Source: Virgibacillus doumboii
Lineage (GTDB): Bacteria > Bacillota > Bacilli > Bacillales > Amphibacillaceae
Length of the DNA stretch: 64,000 nt
Reading direction: 5' to 3'
NCBI RefSeq assembly: GCF_902806455.1
Contig: NZ_CADCWQ010000001.1
Span: 1,178,001 to 1,242,000, forward strand
The notes beneath the pieces are model-generated. The model did no database searches and was not told where the DNA came from. It saw nothing but the letters and a program-made list of their open reading frames with translations. A program made the position numbers and the translations under genes. This document shows, in pieces, positions 1 through 8,668 of this stretch. The stretch's first letter is position 1, and each line of letters opens with the position of its first letter.

Positions 1-1114
1 CAAGATGACCTGGATTGATATCCAAACGGGCGAACCAGTCCTCAATTGTTTCTGACGATTTTCTCCCCAGTCCCTTATCGTAAGCCTTCTGTTCGAATTT
101 AAGTACTTTTTTTCGAATGGGGTTATTGGACCTTGTGAAAAACGATGGCTTTCTGGAATTATTATATATTTCTGTTGAACCTTGAAGAGGAGTAACTGAA
201 ACAGTGCTGCCGCTGCTGTCGTGCTGCTCGGGTAAATTCACATCAGCAAATTTTTTCCGATAAAGAAATACTGCAATAAGTAAGACTGCTACTATAGCAA
301 AAGATATTGTCCACCAATTCATAACTTCAGTGCCGTCTGAAGTGTAGCTGTCTGCGGGAACCAGTTCACTTGCGTTTTCCATGTTTTCAAAATAGGTGTT
401 GGATACTTGTTCAAATGCATCCTCGTTAACCAATTCCATTAAAAAGCTCAAATCAATTCCCAACCAGTCGCCAATATCGACAATACCAAACACCATATTT
501 TTAAACAGCACGCCAACTCCTGCCATAGTAAATCCAACAAGTCCGGAGAGGAGTGGATAAATCCCATAAACAAGCCCTCCGACAGCTAAAGTCACTATAC
601 CAAACGTACCCAGAGTTATGTTTGTTCGCATCTGGTTATTGTTCATCCCATCATAAGTCAGCAGTTGGAACCAATAACCAACAACAATGGTAATAACTTG
701 AACGATAGCTATCCAAATCAGGTTTGGATGGTTGAAAAAAATAACGCCAAGAAACAGAAGTATAATAGTCAAAGTCAGTACCGTCATTTGGTTATCAGAT
801 GGACCGTATATATTCATATGAGCGTTTCGCCAGGTCATTAATGCAAGCCATAATACAATGCCGGGAACCGGAAAGTCAAAAATAAAATACATGAACGCTG
901 CCGTTACAGCAATAACAGGTATGTAAATGACGTAGTTCTTTGCTATAATTAAACTCACTTCAAATAAAATTATACTGAGCACGGTGAACAGTATATAATT
1001 CCAAAACGGGTAAGGGTACTGCGTTAGTGCAAAAACCGGAATGAGTATAAAGTAAAACAGAATCGATTCAGAAAATAATTGCGTGTACTTGCTGATACGA
1101 TTATTATTAACCAT
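1..1114 (-). CDS. DUF4129-type multispanning membrane protein, partial (3' end beyond window)
   Basis: The frame stays open from an ATG at 1114-1112 to the left edge of the window, about 371 codons, so the C-terminus is missing. The first ~220 residues are a run of hydrophobic segments (at least six likely membrane spans). A polar stretch follows, then another span (WWTISFAIVAVLLIAVFLY) and a soluble tail with EQKAYDKGLGRKSSETIEDW, which resembles the DUF4129 tail found on TgpA/YebA-like transglutaminase membrane proteins. A transglutaminase core is not visible between the spans, so I call it DUF4129-type rather than transglutaminase. Its start overlaps the end of the DUF58 gene by 8 nt, so translation is probably coupled. 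It is the third gene of a MoxR-DUF58 operon. Function is unknown; a role in envelope assembly or quality control is inference from such operons. Confidence 0.7.
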   Translation of the reverse strand, partial: MVNNNRISKYTQLFSESILFYFILIPVFALTQYPYPFWNYILFTVLSIILFEVSLIIAKNYVIYIPVIAVTAAFMYFIFDFPVPGIVLWLALMTWRNAHMNIYGPSDNQMTVLTLTIILLFLGVIFFNHPNLIWIAIVQVITIVVGYWFQLLTYDGMNNNQMRTNITLGTFGIVTLAVGGLVYGIYPLLSGLVGFTMAGVGVLFKNMVFGIVDIGDWLGIDLSFLMELVNEDAFEQVSNTYFENMENASELVPADSYTSDGTEVMNWWTISFAIVAVLLIAVFLYRKKFADVNLPEQHDSSGSTVSVTPLQGSTEIYNNSRKPSFFTRSNNPIRKKVLKFEQKAYDKGLGRKSSETIEDWFARLDINPGHL

Positions 1115-2294
1115 ACAGATCTTTTCCTTTTGCAATAGGATTTATATACGAATCATCGACATGAAAGATACGGTGACCCTGGCTGAGCAATTTTTCGATG
1201 TAGTAATTATGGTTTTCATCATGTTCACCAACAAATATCATCATGCGCGGCTGAAAATGTGATTGCTGAAGTTGGTAAAGCATATTTGTAAACGGATAGA
1301 CAACAAATCTGTTCTCAATTCGTGTTAATAAACTCAGTATTTTTTTCAGGTGATTGATGTTGCGGCCATCAGGCAAATGGACAGGACCGTTTTCATTCAC
1401 ATAAATTTCAACTTGATTGCCCATTTCTATAAGGCTGCGGCATATGTACGCTGTTTTGGATAAAAGCTCCTCCAGTTCCGGGTTGATGTATGTATTTCCC
1501 AACCGGCTTTTTTTCGAAATGTTAACAACGATCGACCAGGCAATATAACGGTTCCGTTCATACGTTTTTGTCTGCAGCGTTTGCATTTTTGCGCTTGCTT
1601 TCCAATGAATACGGCGAAATGGATCGGAAGTTACATAATCCCTTGTACCCAATGGCTGAAGCCTGTCCTCAAATGGAGAATTAATGGCAAAATCCTCACC
1701 GAAATTTAAGCTCGTAACTTCCTCTGCACTCTTCACCGCTTGAAGTATTGGATAAACGATCATTTCAACATTATGGTATACCGTATAATCGAGTGTAAAT
1801 TTCTCAAAGTTTAACAGGTTTGGAAAGCTAAAATGAATTTGTTTGATACGTCCGGCTCCTCGACTTAAAGCCTTAAATGGGATGGTGACAGCTATTTTAC
1901 TTTTTCCAGGAAGTGAAACAGGTATTCGGTATTCATTTTCTTCCCGCCCTGCAATGTACAAATAATCTTCATTAATTATGTGATTTTTTACTGACAATGA
2001 TAAATAACCATTTAAGTAAGGAATCAGTGAATTATTTTTAATCGTGAGTTTTAAATCCATTGATTCATCGGGAAATGCCCTGATGGATTGATTCGGCATT
2101 GTCAGGATTAAATTCCGGCCGACATGACGATTATACAAATACAGACCAAGCAGATAAACACTAATTATACCAATAAATAAAAATGCAAGTGCGCGGTCAA
2201 GATACAAAGATGCAACTGCCATCAAAATAATTAGTGCCAGGATAATTTCATGCTCAAGCTTTTTTTCTGAAGTTAATTCTTTTTTCCATTGCAT
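1107..2294 (-). CDS. DUF58 domain-containing protein
   Basis: This 395-residue protein has two adjacent hydrophobic segments near the N-terminus (about residues 15-50) that likely form a membrane hairpin. The DUF58 signature follows in the middle: GTRDYVTSDPFRRIHWKASA, with the conserved D-P-x-R-x-I-x-W-K core. The C-terminal part is predicted to be a von Willebrand A-like fold, as known for the family. The ATG overlaps the MoxR stop codon (TAATG), and its stop overlaps the start of the next membrane protein, so the three genes form a tightly coupled operon. DUF58 proteins are usually encoded beside MoxR AAA+ ATPases and are thought to act as their partners or clients. The exact job here cannot be read from sequence. 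Confidence 0.9.
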   Translation of the reverse strand: MQWKKELTSEKKLEHEIILALIILMAVASLYLDRALAFLFIGIISVYLLGLYLYNRHVGRNLILTMPNQSIRAFPDESMDLKLTIKNNSLIPYLNGYLSLSVKNHIINEDYLYIAGREENEYRIPVSLPGKSKIAVTIPFKALSRGAGRIKQIHFSFPNLLNFEKFTLDYTVYHNVEMIVYPILQAVKSAEEVTSLNFGEDFAINSPFEDRLQPLGTRDYVTSDPFRRIHWKASAKMQTLQTKTYERNRYIAWSIVVNISKKSRLGNTYINPELEELLSKTAYICRSLIEMGNQVEIYVNENGPVHLPDGRNINHLKKILSLLTRIENRFVVYPFTNMLYQLQQSHFQPRMMIFVGEHDENHNYYIEKLLSQGHRIFHVDDSYINPIAKGKDLYG

Positions 2295-3244
2295 TATCGA
2301 ACTGTCTCCGCTTCTACAGGTACATCGACAGATTCAATAACTTCCTGCACAACTTCGGATTTCTCATGCCGGATTGATCCTTCCATAGAAAGAATTACCC
2401 GGTGCGTGAACACGTACTGGGCAATTGGCTTGATATCCTGCGGTTTAACAAAGTCACGTCCGTTAATAAAAGCACGTGCCTGTGCAGCATGCATTAATGC
2501 TAACGCTGCCCGGGAACTGACCCCAAGTTCAATATCTTTGTGTTCACGTGTTTTACGGACTAGTTTCAGCAAATAATCCAAAACAACGTCTGATATATTT
2601 ACTTGCTGCACTTCCTGCTGTAAGGAAACAATATCATCCATTGTCAAAATCGAACTGACATCATCTAACGGATCACTGGTACGCTGATTCAATAAAATAT
2701 CTTTTTCCTGTTCAAAGGCAGGGTAATCCATTTTTATCTTCATTAGAAAACGATCAAGTTGTGCTTCCGGTAATGGAAAAGTTCCCTGGTTGGACTCGAT
2801 TGGATTTTGAGTGGCAATCACCAAAAAAGGTGATGGTATTTTTACTGTTGTTCCATCAATGGTTGTTTGCTGTTCTTCCATTACTTCAAGAAGACTTGAC
2901 TGTGTTCGTGGTGTTGCCCGGTTAATCTCATCAGCAAGTAAAATGTTTGTTTTGACAGGACCGACCATCATTTCAAATTCCTGTGTTTTCGGATTGAAAA
3001 AACGGATTCCGGTAACATCGCTGGGAAGAACGTCAGGTGTAAACTGAATACGGCTGAACTGTCCATCGATAACTTTGGCAAATGTCCTGGCCAGTTTTGT
3101 CTTTCCTGATCCAGGTACACTTTCGAGAATGACATGTCCTTTGCTGAGTAGTGCAGTGAACAGTAAGTCAATAACCTCGTTTTGACCTACGATTACCTGA
3201 TTTATTGTTTCTTTCGCTTGTTTGAGTTTTTGAAATGCATCCAT
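2294..3244 (-). CDS. MoxR family AAA+ ATPase
   Basis: This 316-residue AAA+ ATPase is of the MoxR class. Visible motifs are Walker A PGSGKTK (about residues 44-50), Walker B LLADEI (102-107), sensor-1-like VIATQNP (142-148) and the family segment LPEAQLDRFLMK just after it. A strong ribosome site (AAAGGGG) lies ahead of the ATG. It is the first gene of the operon with the DUF58 and DUF4129-type genes. MoxR ATPases are thought to act as chaperones that remodel or activate partner proteins, often with a von Willebrand A-containing partner, here probably the DUF58 protein. Membrane or cell-wall targets are likely but unproven. Confidence 0.92.
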   Translation of the reverse strand: MDAFQKLKQAKETINQVIVGQNEVIDLLFTALLSKGHVILESVPGSGKTKLARTFAKVIDGQFSRIQFTPDVLPSDVTGIRFFNPKTQEFEMMVGPVKTNILLADEINRATPRTQSSLLEVMEEQQTTIDGTTVKIPSPFLVIATQNPIESNQGTFPLPEAQLDRFLMKIKMDYPAFEQEKDILLNQRTSDPLDDVSSILTMDDIVSLQQEVQQVNISDVVLDYLLKLVRKTREHKDIELGVSSRAALALMHAAQARAFINGRDFVKPQDIKPIAQYVFTHRVILSMEGSIRHEKSEVVQEVIESVDVPVEAETVR

Positions 3245-3496
3245 TTATGTTCCCCTTTCTATCTCTAAAGCCATGTTATCAGTGTAATACAAATAACATA
3301 TGATTTCTATATAATTAAATAAAACATTCAGAAATTTTTGCTTATAAACTAAATTATTTTATTCTTAAAGTATATATAAAAAATAGTTGGTAACACTGTC
3401 CATGTAGGTAGTCATTTTTTAGATTAACAGTTAATCAAGGCAATCAATGCCTAACTGTTGCATAAAAATTAGGACTCTACCAGAAAGGTGTTATCA

Positions 3497-4195
3497 TTGA
3501 ATAAAATTAATGTAATGAAAAAAGCTGGGATGTCCATGCTGTTCCTTGGGGCATTATTTGCAGCATTGTTTTCATTTTCAAATGGATCGGTCACAGATGT
3601 CAAAGCGTGGGTGGCGGAAGGTCCGGAAATGTCGTCTGAACAAAATGGAAGTGATGTTGAAAATAGACAGTTAGCTTTAAAGGAAAAGAATCTTAACGTA
3701 GCCAAACAACAAAAAAGATATATCTCGAGTGAACAAATTAAAGGTCCCAAAACATTGAAAGAGTATAAGGAAACATTCATTGAAGAACAATATCCAAGTG
3801 TGACCGTTACGGCGACCGGTTATACGGCAGGAGTGGAATCAACTGGTAAAACTCCCGATCATCCACAGTATGGGATAACTTATTCCGGAGTCAAGGTAAA
3901 AAGGGATTTGTACTCCACGATTGCTGCTGATTTGGATATTTATCCGATTGGAACCGTTATGTTTATTCCAGGTTATGGCTATGGCGTCGTTGCTGATAAG
4001 GGCGGCGCAATTAATGGAAAGAAGATTGACTTGTACTTTGAGACAGTTGAAGACGTGTATTCCCAGTGGGGTAAGAAAACAGTTGATGTGTATATTATCA
4101 AACACGGTGATGGTAATTTGACCGAAAAAACATTAAACAAATTGAATGAGAATGATGCTATGCAGGTATTCCGCAATCAGATTACCAAAAGCTAA
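3497..4195 (+). CDS. yuiC: YuiC-like 3D-domain secreted muralytic protein
   Basis: The protein begins with a hydrophobic segment ([20 protein letters not shown]) that serves as a signal or anchor. A charged linker follows, then a C-terminal 3D domain running from VTATGYTAG to the end. The domain keeps the three aspartates typical of the fold, including ADKGG and KKIDLYF. In B. subtilis YuiC, this fold is a lytic transglycosylase related to resuscitation-promoting factors, acting on peptidoglycan. I chose the TTG at 3497 because AGAAAGGTG sits six bases upstream. A longer frame from GTG 3488 is possible but would place the start inside the ribosome site. It is followed by a strong terminator and a convergent yuiD, as in the B. 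subtilis yui region. Confidence 0.8.
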   Translation: MNKINVMKKAGMSMLFLGALFAALFSFSNGSVTDVKAWVAEGPEMSSEQNGSDVENRQLALKEKNLNVAKQQKRYISSEQIKGPKTLKEYKETFIEEQYPSVTVTATGYTAGVESTGKTPDHPQYGITYSGVKVKRDLYSTIAADLDIYPIGTVMFIPGYGYGVVADKGGAINGKKIDLYFETVEDVYSQWGKKTVDVYIIKHGDGNLTEKTLNKLNENDAMQVFRNQITKS

Positions 4196-4196
4196 G

Positions 4197-4232
4197 AAAA
4201 GACGTTCCTTTGATTAAGAGGAACGTCTTTTT
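4197..4232. terminator. Bidirectional terminator between yuiC and yuiD
   Basis: GACGTTCCT (4201-4209) pairs perfectly with AGGAACGTC (4219-4227). The stem is flanked by A residues on the left and T residues on the right, so it can stop transcription from both convergent genes. Confidence 0.88.
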
Positions 4233-4704
4233 AGTATAGTTGATAAAGTAAAAATGCTATTGCTATTCCGGATAAACCTCCGAAAAAGACTTCAACCGGC
4301 TGATGTCCGAGAAGTTCTTTTAATTCCTTGCGCTTTTGATATTCTTCTTTTCTATTCCAATCTTTAGCGCCTTCCATAAAATATTGAAAGTCCTTCACTA
4401 ATTGGTTTACGACAATAGCCTGTTCACCAGCCTGCCTGCGCACACCTGAAGCATCAAACATGATGATCACACTGAAAACAGTCGATATGGCAAACATAAC
4501 GGAATCGACACCTTCAAGGATACCGACACCTGTAGTAAGTGCAGTAACCGCAGCTGAGTGGCTGCTCGGCATGCCACCAGTGCTGAAGGCCAACCCCGGT
4601 TTAAATTCTTTTGTAACAATAAGCTGGATGGGTATTTTAATAACTTGCGCAAAAACGATAGCTGATAATGCCGCCAATAATGGAAAATTTGTAAAAAGAT
4701 CCAT
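4231..4704 (-). CDS. yuiD: YuiD divergent PAP2-family membrane protein
   Basis: This 157-residue integral membrane protein carries the motif GGMPSSHSAAVTAL, a variant of the PSGH block of PAP2 phosphatases, and RRQAGEQA after the following membrane span. These mark the divergent PAP2/acid phosphatase-VanZ-like family (DUF212) to which B. subtilis YuiD belongs. Length matches the family. It sits convergent to yuiC with a shared terminator. A phosphatase or lipid-phosphate role is only suggested by the fold; activity has not been established for this branch as far as I know. Three or four further hydrophobic segments are visible. Confidence 0.8.
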   Translation of the reverse strand: MDLFTNFPLLAALSAIVFAQVIKIPIQLIVTKEFKPGLAFSTGGMPSSHSAAVTALTTGVGILEGVDSVMFAISTVFSVIIMFDASGVRRQAGEQAIVVNQLVKDFQYFMEGAKDWNRKEEYQKRKELKELLGHQPVEVFFGGLSGIAIAFLLYQLY

Positions 4705-4828
4705 GAAGGTATGAACATCCTCTCTTTAGCTGTACCATTATTTATAAATTCATGGATTTCGATAAAATTCAGAAGTTTACTTGGTATAGAATTTTATCAT
4801 ACAGCAAGAAGAATTTCACGCCTTAGCA

Positions 4829-5428
4829 TTATCCCTGAGTCTTAACAGTTGTCCATCGTGATGGAATGCGTTTTGCAAGACTGACCATAAATACTGCCGA
4901 CAAACATGCCAGGGCGGTATCTTTAACGAGAAAAGGAATCATACCTGCCCATGCAACCTGGTAGGAGATCTGAAGTTCCAGCCAAGTATTCATAGCAAGA
5001 TACATGTAAGTTACACCAATACCATAATTAAAAATAAGTCCGACAAGAGCTGCTGCGGTGTATACTATGATTGAAGGTTTTTTGCTCAGCTCGGCAATCA
5101 GCCCGACAAAAAAGGCAATAAATATAAATGAAATAATAAATCCTCCGGTTGGCGAGATGAGCGGCATAGGACCTCCCAACATTTTTGCAAATACGGGCAC
5201 CCCGGCAGTGCCAACCAAAATATATGTAATCATGGAAATGCTGCCAAGCTTTTTACCAAGCATTAATCCGGCCAAAGTGGCAAAAAAAGTCTGTAATGAT
5301 AATGGAACAGATGCACCGCCAATTGGTACTGCAAGCATTGGAAACCAAACGGTTATATTTGCTCCAACAGCCATCAGGCAAACAAATACCGCACCAAACG
5401 TTAAATCGACTGGACGTAAATCTTTCAT
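4829..5428 (-). CDS. bioY: BioY biotin transporter substrate-binding (S) component
   Basis: This 199-residue protein has about six hydrophobic spans and typical BioY blocks: VPIGGASVPLSLQTF, LGKKLGSISMITYILVG, SPTGGFIISF and NYGIGVTYMYL. BioY is the membrane S component that captures biotin, working alone or with the shared ECF energizing module (EcfA-EcfA'-EcfT), which is not in this window. I start it at the ATG at 5428, which has GGAAGGAGCG just upstream. An ATG six codons earlier would overlap that ribosome site. A consensus promoter overlapped by a BirA-type operator lies directly upstream, so expression should be repressed when biotin is plentiful. The gene appears monocistronic. Confidence 0.93.
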   Translation of the reverse strand: MKDLRPVDLTFGAVFVCLMAVGANITVWFPMLAVPIGGASVPLSLQTFFATLAGLMLGKKLGSISMITYILVGTAGVPVFAKMLGGPMPLISPTGGFIISFIFIAFFVGLIAELSKKPSIIVYTAAALVGLIFNYGIGVTYMYLAMNTWLELQISYQVAWAGMIPFLVKDTALACLSAVFMVSLAKRIPSRWTTVKTQG

Positions 5429-5451
5429 TGTAATCGCTCCTTCCATAGATG

Positions 5452-5504
5452 ATAGTATATGGAATGGAGTTTATTGTCAACCTGTTTTTAATTTGGTTAA
5501 CAAT
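5452..5504 (-). promoter_or_regulatory. bioY promoter with BirA operator
   Basis: Reading on the minus strand, TTGACA (5480-5475) and TACTAT (5457-5452) are separated by 17 nt. The -35 box is covered by an inverted repeat: ATTGTCAAC (5473-5481), a 14-nt spacer, then GTTAACAAT (5496-5504), with 8 of 9 arm positions complementary. This matches the known Gram-positive BirA operator plan (TTGTTAAC-spacer-GTTAACAA type). Confidence 0.85.
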
Positions 5505-5667
5505 AGGTGGAGGGCTTATTTATATGTTTCAATTGGATTATCATAACGCTGATGAAGATCTTTTTACTGGTATTTTAGATTTGATTAGAACTTCATAATC
5601 CGGATGAAAGACATTTCGCATGAATTCCGCTTGGTTAGGTATTTAATATAAAAAATCGTTAACATAT

Positions 5668-5707
5668 GAAAAACCCGCACCACTTTTAAACGTGATACGG
5701 ATTTTTT
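5668..5707 (-). terminator. deoD terminator
   Basis: Read on the minus strand, CCGTATCAC pairs with GTGGTGCGG using two G-U pairs and is followed by a T run. The G-U pairs exist only in the minus-strand RNA, which assigns the terminator to deoD. Confidence 0.82.
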
Positions 5708-5714
5708 AAAAAGC

Positions 5715-6422
5715 TTATTTTATTGCTGCATCAAGTGCGATTTCCATCATTTCATTAAATGTTGTCTGGCGTTCTTCAGCTGATGTTTCTTCGCCGGTAA
5801 GAATGTGATCGGAAACGGTCAGCACGGACAATGCCTGACGATCAAACTTGGCAGCCAGTGTGTATAATGCTGTCGTTTCCATTTCAACTGCAAGTACTTT
5901 ATATTTAGCCAGCAGTTCGTTAACTTCCTTAGCATTGTCACGATAAAACGTATCACTTGTAAAGACGTTACCGACCCTTAGATTCATGCCTTTTTCAATA
6001 CCAACATCATATGCGTTTTTCAGTAAATCAAAATCCGCTATTGGTGCATAATCAATTCCGTTGAAGATCATTCGGTTCATTTGTGAGTCGGTTGTTGCCC
6101 CCTGTGCCAGAATCACGTCACGAACTTTAACGTCTTTCTGAATGGCACCACAAGTACCGACGCGGATTAATTTTTGCACATCATAACTTTGGATCAATTC
6201 ATTAACATAAATCGAAATGGATGGCACACCCATACCGGTTCCCTGAACGGAAATGCGTTCTCCTTTATATGTACCAGTATATCCATACATGCCACGGACT
6301 TTATTGTATTGAGTAACGTCTTCCATAAACGTTTCAGCAATAAATTTTGCCCTCAGCGGATCACCCGGCAAAAGAATTTTATCAGCAATATCACCTTTAC
6401 TTGCTCCAATGTGTACACTCAT
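5715..6422 (-). CDS. deoD: Purine-nucleoside phosphorylase DeoD
   Basis: This 235-residue hexameric-type purine nucleoside phosphorylase cleaves purine (deoxy)nucleosides with phosphate to a base and (deoxy)ribose-1-phosphate. The opening [20 protein letters not shown] is the family's N-terminus; LPGDPLRAK is part of the phosphate-binding region. RVGTCGAIQ and [11 protein letters not shown] (nucleoside/ribose binding) and the catalytic-loop VSDHI follow. I start at the ATG at 6422, which has GGGAGGAAA upstream and gives the usual family length. Nine extra upstream codons in the open frame would include that ribosome site. It looks monocistronic, with its own terminator, for purine salvage in the cytoplasm. 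Confidence 0.95.
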   Translation of the reverse strand: MSVHIGASKGDIADKILLPGDPLRAKFIAETFMEDVTQYNKVRGMYGYTGTYKGERISVQGTGMGVPSISIYVNELIQSYDVQKLIRVGTCGAIQKDVKVRDVILAQGATTDSQMNRMIFNGIDYAPIADFDLLKNAYDVGIEKGMNLRVGNVFTSDTFYRDNAKEVNELLAKYKVLAVEMETTALYTLAAKFDRQALSVLTVSDHILTGEETSAEERQTTFNEMMEIALDAAIK

Positions 6423-6482
6423 GTGAAAGTTTCCTCCCATATCAATCATTATTCAAATAAACGTTATCATAACGGTGGGGTA

Positions 6483-6569
6483 ATGACAACTATCATAAAA
6501 TTAGTCGCAGGATTTCTTTGCTTTTTTGTTTTCATAACGATTATAATTGTATATAATAAACTGGTATAG
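6483..6569 (+). CDS. Possible 28-residue single-span membrane peptide
   Basis: A short frame encodes a peptide that is almost entirely one hydrophobic helix (MTTIIKLVAGFLCFFVFITI, then a short basic tail YNKLV). GGTGGGG lies just ahead of the ATG, though the spacing is short. It lies between divergent deoD and plus-strand ptsH and has no recognisable family. It could be a genuine small membrane protein or a chance frame in the ptsH upstream region. The ending next to a TATAAT-like A/T stretch leaves the call weak. Confidence 0.35.
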   Translation: MTTIIKLVAGFLCFFVFITIIIVYNKLV

Positions 6570-6626
6570 TATTTCTTGTATATGGGATACATACAAAGGA
6601 AATTATTGTTGGAAGGATGAGTCAGA

Positions 6627-6890
6627 ATGAAAGAGCAAACATTTACAATTACAGCAGATACAGGTGTACATGCACGCCCTGCAACATTGTTGGTAAATAA
6701 GGCTGGACAATTTGAATCAGAGGTTGAGATTGCATATAATGGAAAAAATGTTAACCTTAAATCGATTATGGGTGTTATGTCTTTGGGCATCCCTAAAGGT
6801 GCAGAAGTTACCATTACTGCAACCGGCGGTGATGAGGAAGAGGCAATCAAAGGTGTAACAGAGGTTATAAAAGAACATTTAGGTGAATAA
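6627..6890 (+). CDS. ptsH: Phosphocarrier protein HPr
   Basis: This is an 87-residue HPr. His15, in [12 protein letters not shown], is the site phosphorylated by enzyme I for transfer to sugar-specific EIIA. Ser46, in [13 protein letters not shown], is the HPr kinase site used in CcpA-dependent catabolite repression. His15 excludes the paralogue Crh, which has glutamine there. The ribosome site GGAAGGATGAG lies upstream. Unlike in B. subtilis, where ptsH precedes ptsI, this gene is followed at once by a terminator and then by khtTU, so enzyme I must be encoded elsewhere. Size and sequence are otherwise standard. Confidence 0.95.
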   Translation: MKEQTFTITADTGVHARPATLLVNKAGQFESEVEIAYNGKNVNLKSIMGVMSLGIPKGAEVTITATGGDEEEAIKGVTEVIKEHLGE

Positions 6891-6899
6891 TAAACAATG

Positions 6900-6930
6900 G
6901 AGCTAGAGAAAAAATTCCTCTAGCTTTTTA
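6900..6930 (+). terminator. ptsH terminator
   Basis: AGCTAGAG (6901-6908) pairs with CTCTAGCT (6917-6924), followed by a T-rich run (TTTTTATTTT). Confidence 0.85.
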
Positions 6931-6955
6931 TTTTAATAAAAAAGAGGTGACAGGG

Positions 6956-7444
6956 ATGGATATTTCGGTATCCCAGCTTCCTGGGATTGGTCAGAAAATA
7001 TCATTAAAAACTGCAGATGAGGATATGCTGGTCGTGATTGTGCACCATACCGGTAAAAGGGAGTTATATTTCTTCGATAATGCTGACAGTGATGAGGCGG
7101 ATTTTGCGATGGATCTTACGCCGGATGAAACAAGAGAGATTGCTGCCCAGCTCTTGGGTGCAACCTATCAGCCGGTCGGTATCGATAAAATGCGCATGTT
7201 TAAGCGTCAGATTATTATTGACTATATCTCATTGGAAGAGAATTCCTCACTTGCAAATAAAACAATTGAGGAATCTGATGTCCGTAACAAAACCGGTGCC
7301 ACGATTATTGGTATTGTGCACGGTGATGATGTTACCGCAATACCTGAGACGGACACAACATTGAAACCTGGGGATATTTTAATGTGTGTTGGAAAAGAAG
7401 AACAAATTGCAACCCTGTCAAAAATTTGTAAGGGTGAGGAATGA
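6956..7444 (+). CDS. khtT: KhtT, regulatory subunit of K+/H+ antiporter
   Basis: This 162-residue cytoplasmic protein has an N-terminal domain of about 85 residues and a C-terminal RCK_C/TrkA_C domain (about 85-160: LANKTIEESDVRNKTG through DILMCVGKEEQIATL). It matches B. subtilis KhtT (YhaT), which gates the antiporter KhtU in response to nucleotide ligands and pH. The ATG at 6956 has GAGGTG upstream at good spacing; the GTG at 6947 lies inside that site. khtU begins 7 nt after its stop, so the two are co-expressed. KhtS, the third gene in B. subtilis, is absent here. Confidence 0.88.
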   Translation: MDISVSQLPGIGQKISLKTADEDMLVVIVHHTGKRELYFFDNADSDEADFAMDLTPDETREIAAQLLGATYQPVGIDKMRMFKRQIIIDYISLEENSSLANKTIEESDVRNKTGATIIGIVHGDDVTAIPETDTTLKPGDILMCVGKEEQIATLSKICKGEE

Positions 7445-7450
7445 TGCTCT

Positions 7451-8629
7451 TTGTTCAATGACATACCTGAATTACTTGGAGCAGGTTTCGTTTTATTAGG
7501 AATTTTTGCACTGGGATATATTGGATTTAAAACAAGGTTTCCAAACGTAATATTATATATTTTATTTGGCGTTTCTTTGGCTGGACTGCTGAGCCATAAT
7601 GAAATATTGCACTTCTCCAGTGAGGTAGCAATTGTATTGTTATTCTTTTTACTGGGAGTGGAATTCAATACAAAACGACTCGGAGGAATTGCCAAAAAAA
7701 TATGGAGTTCGGGTCTTTTGGATGTTGTACTCAGCCTTGGCGTATCAACAGTAGTTGCACTCGGTTTTGGCATGGACTGGTTTACTGCATTTTTAATTGG
7801 CGGTGTTACATACGCGACCAGTTCATCGATAACAGCGAAATTGCTGGATGACAAAGGCCGGATGGCGAACGCAGAGACAGAATATATACTGGGGATATTA
7901 ATATTTGAAGACCTGGTTGCGCCAATTGTCGTAGCGGTGCTAATTGCTTTAAGCTCGGGTGATGCCTTTACTGGCGTGGATTTCGCTATCCTGCTGGGTA
8001 AAATAATTGGAATGGCATTGCTGGCGATTATTCTAGGCCAAACATTATTTAAGCGCTTTGAAAAATTTCTCGTGCGGATTGAAGATGAGGACTTTAAGAT
8101 TGTTTTACTTGTTGGTATTGCCGTAGCATATGGAGGTCTTGCGCTGTTCTTAGGACTCTCCGAAGTACTCGGTGCATTCCTGGCAGGCGTAATGCTGGCG
8201 GAAATTGGTAAAATTGAACGGATTGAAAGTACGATAACGCCTGTCAGGGATTTATTGCTTCCAACATTTTTTGTCTATTTCGGGACAACCATAAGTTTGG
8301 GTGAAGGTATACCAATGCCGATATTGCTGGTGGTGCTGATTCTGTGGTCCGTTATCGCCAAATTATTGGTTGGGATTGTCGGCGGAAAATTATATGGATT
8401 AACCAAACGCGTATCATTACGGGCAGGCCTGTCGCTGTGTGCCCGGGGGGAGTTCTCGGTAGTAATTGCCGGTGTTGCAGCCGGATCGATCAAGATATTC
8501 AGTGGTGTCTATATTGTCATCGCTGCATTTGCCGGGATGGTTTTGTTCAATTACGCACCAAAAATAACAAGAAAAATATACGGTGTACCGGAGAAAAAGA
8601 AGAAAAACCTGAAGGTACCTTCTGTATAA
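7451..8629 (+). CDS. khtU: KhtU, CPA2-family K+/H+ antiporter
   Basis: This 392-residue transporter has 11-13 hydrophobic spans. CPA2 signatures are FFLLGVEFNTKRL, GGVTYATSSSITAKLLDD, EYILGILIFEDLVAPI (with the conserved acidic residues), SEVLGAFLAGVMLAE and LSLCARGEFSVVIAG. The protein ends without a TrkA-N domain, as in KhtU. It would export K+ in exchange for protons, guarding against alkaline or high-K+ stress, with KhtT as regulatory subunit. The start is TTG at 7451; GAGGA lies ten bases upstream, at the end of khtT. A strong hairpin terminator follows directly. Confidence 0.9.
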   Translation: MFNDIPELLGAGFVLLGIFALGYIGFKTRFPNVILYILFGVSLAGLLSHNEILHFSSEVAIVLLFFLLGVEFNTKRLGGIAKKIWSSGLLDVVLSLGVSTVVALGFGMDWFTAFLIGGVTYATSSSITAKLLDDKGRMANAETEYILGILIFEDLVAPIVVAVLIALSSGDAFTGVDFAILLGKIIGMALLAIILGQTLFKRFEKFLVRIEDEDFKIVLLVGIAVAYGGLALFLGLSEVLGAFLAGVMLAEIGKIERIESTITPVRDLLLPTFFVYFGTTISLGEGIPMPILLVVLILWSVIAKLLVGIVGGKLYGLTKRVSLRAGLSLCARGEFSVVIAGVAAGSIKIFSGVYIVIAAFAGMVLFNYAPKITRKIYGVPEKKKKNLKVPSV

Positions 8630-8630
8630 G

Positions 8631-8668
8631 AAAGACAGTCTCACTAGCTTACGTGAGACTGTCTTTTA
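8631..8668. terminator. Terminator between khtU and kapB
   Basis: A 14-bp perfect stem (8631-8644 with 8653-8666) has a TAGCTTAC-type loop and T residues on the plus side. It also abuts the kapB stop codon on the minus strand, so it may serve both genes. Confidence 0.9.

Noticed and set aside
4460..4714. Plus-strand frames opposite yuiD, bioY, deoD and similar genes
   Set aside because: They mirror well-identified genes on the other strand and lack independent start signals or family features.
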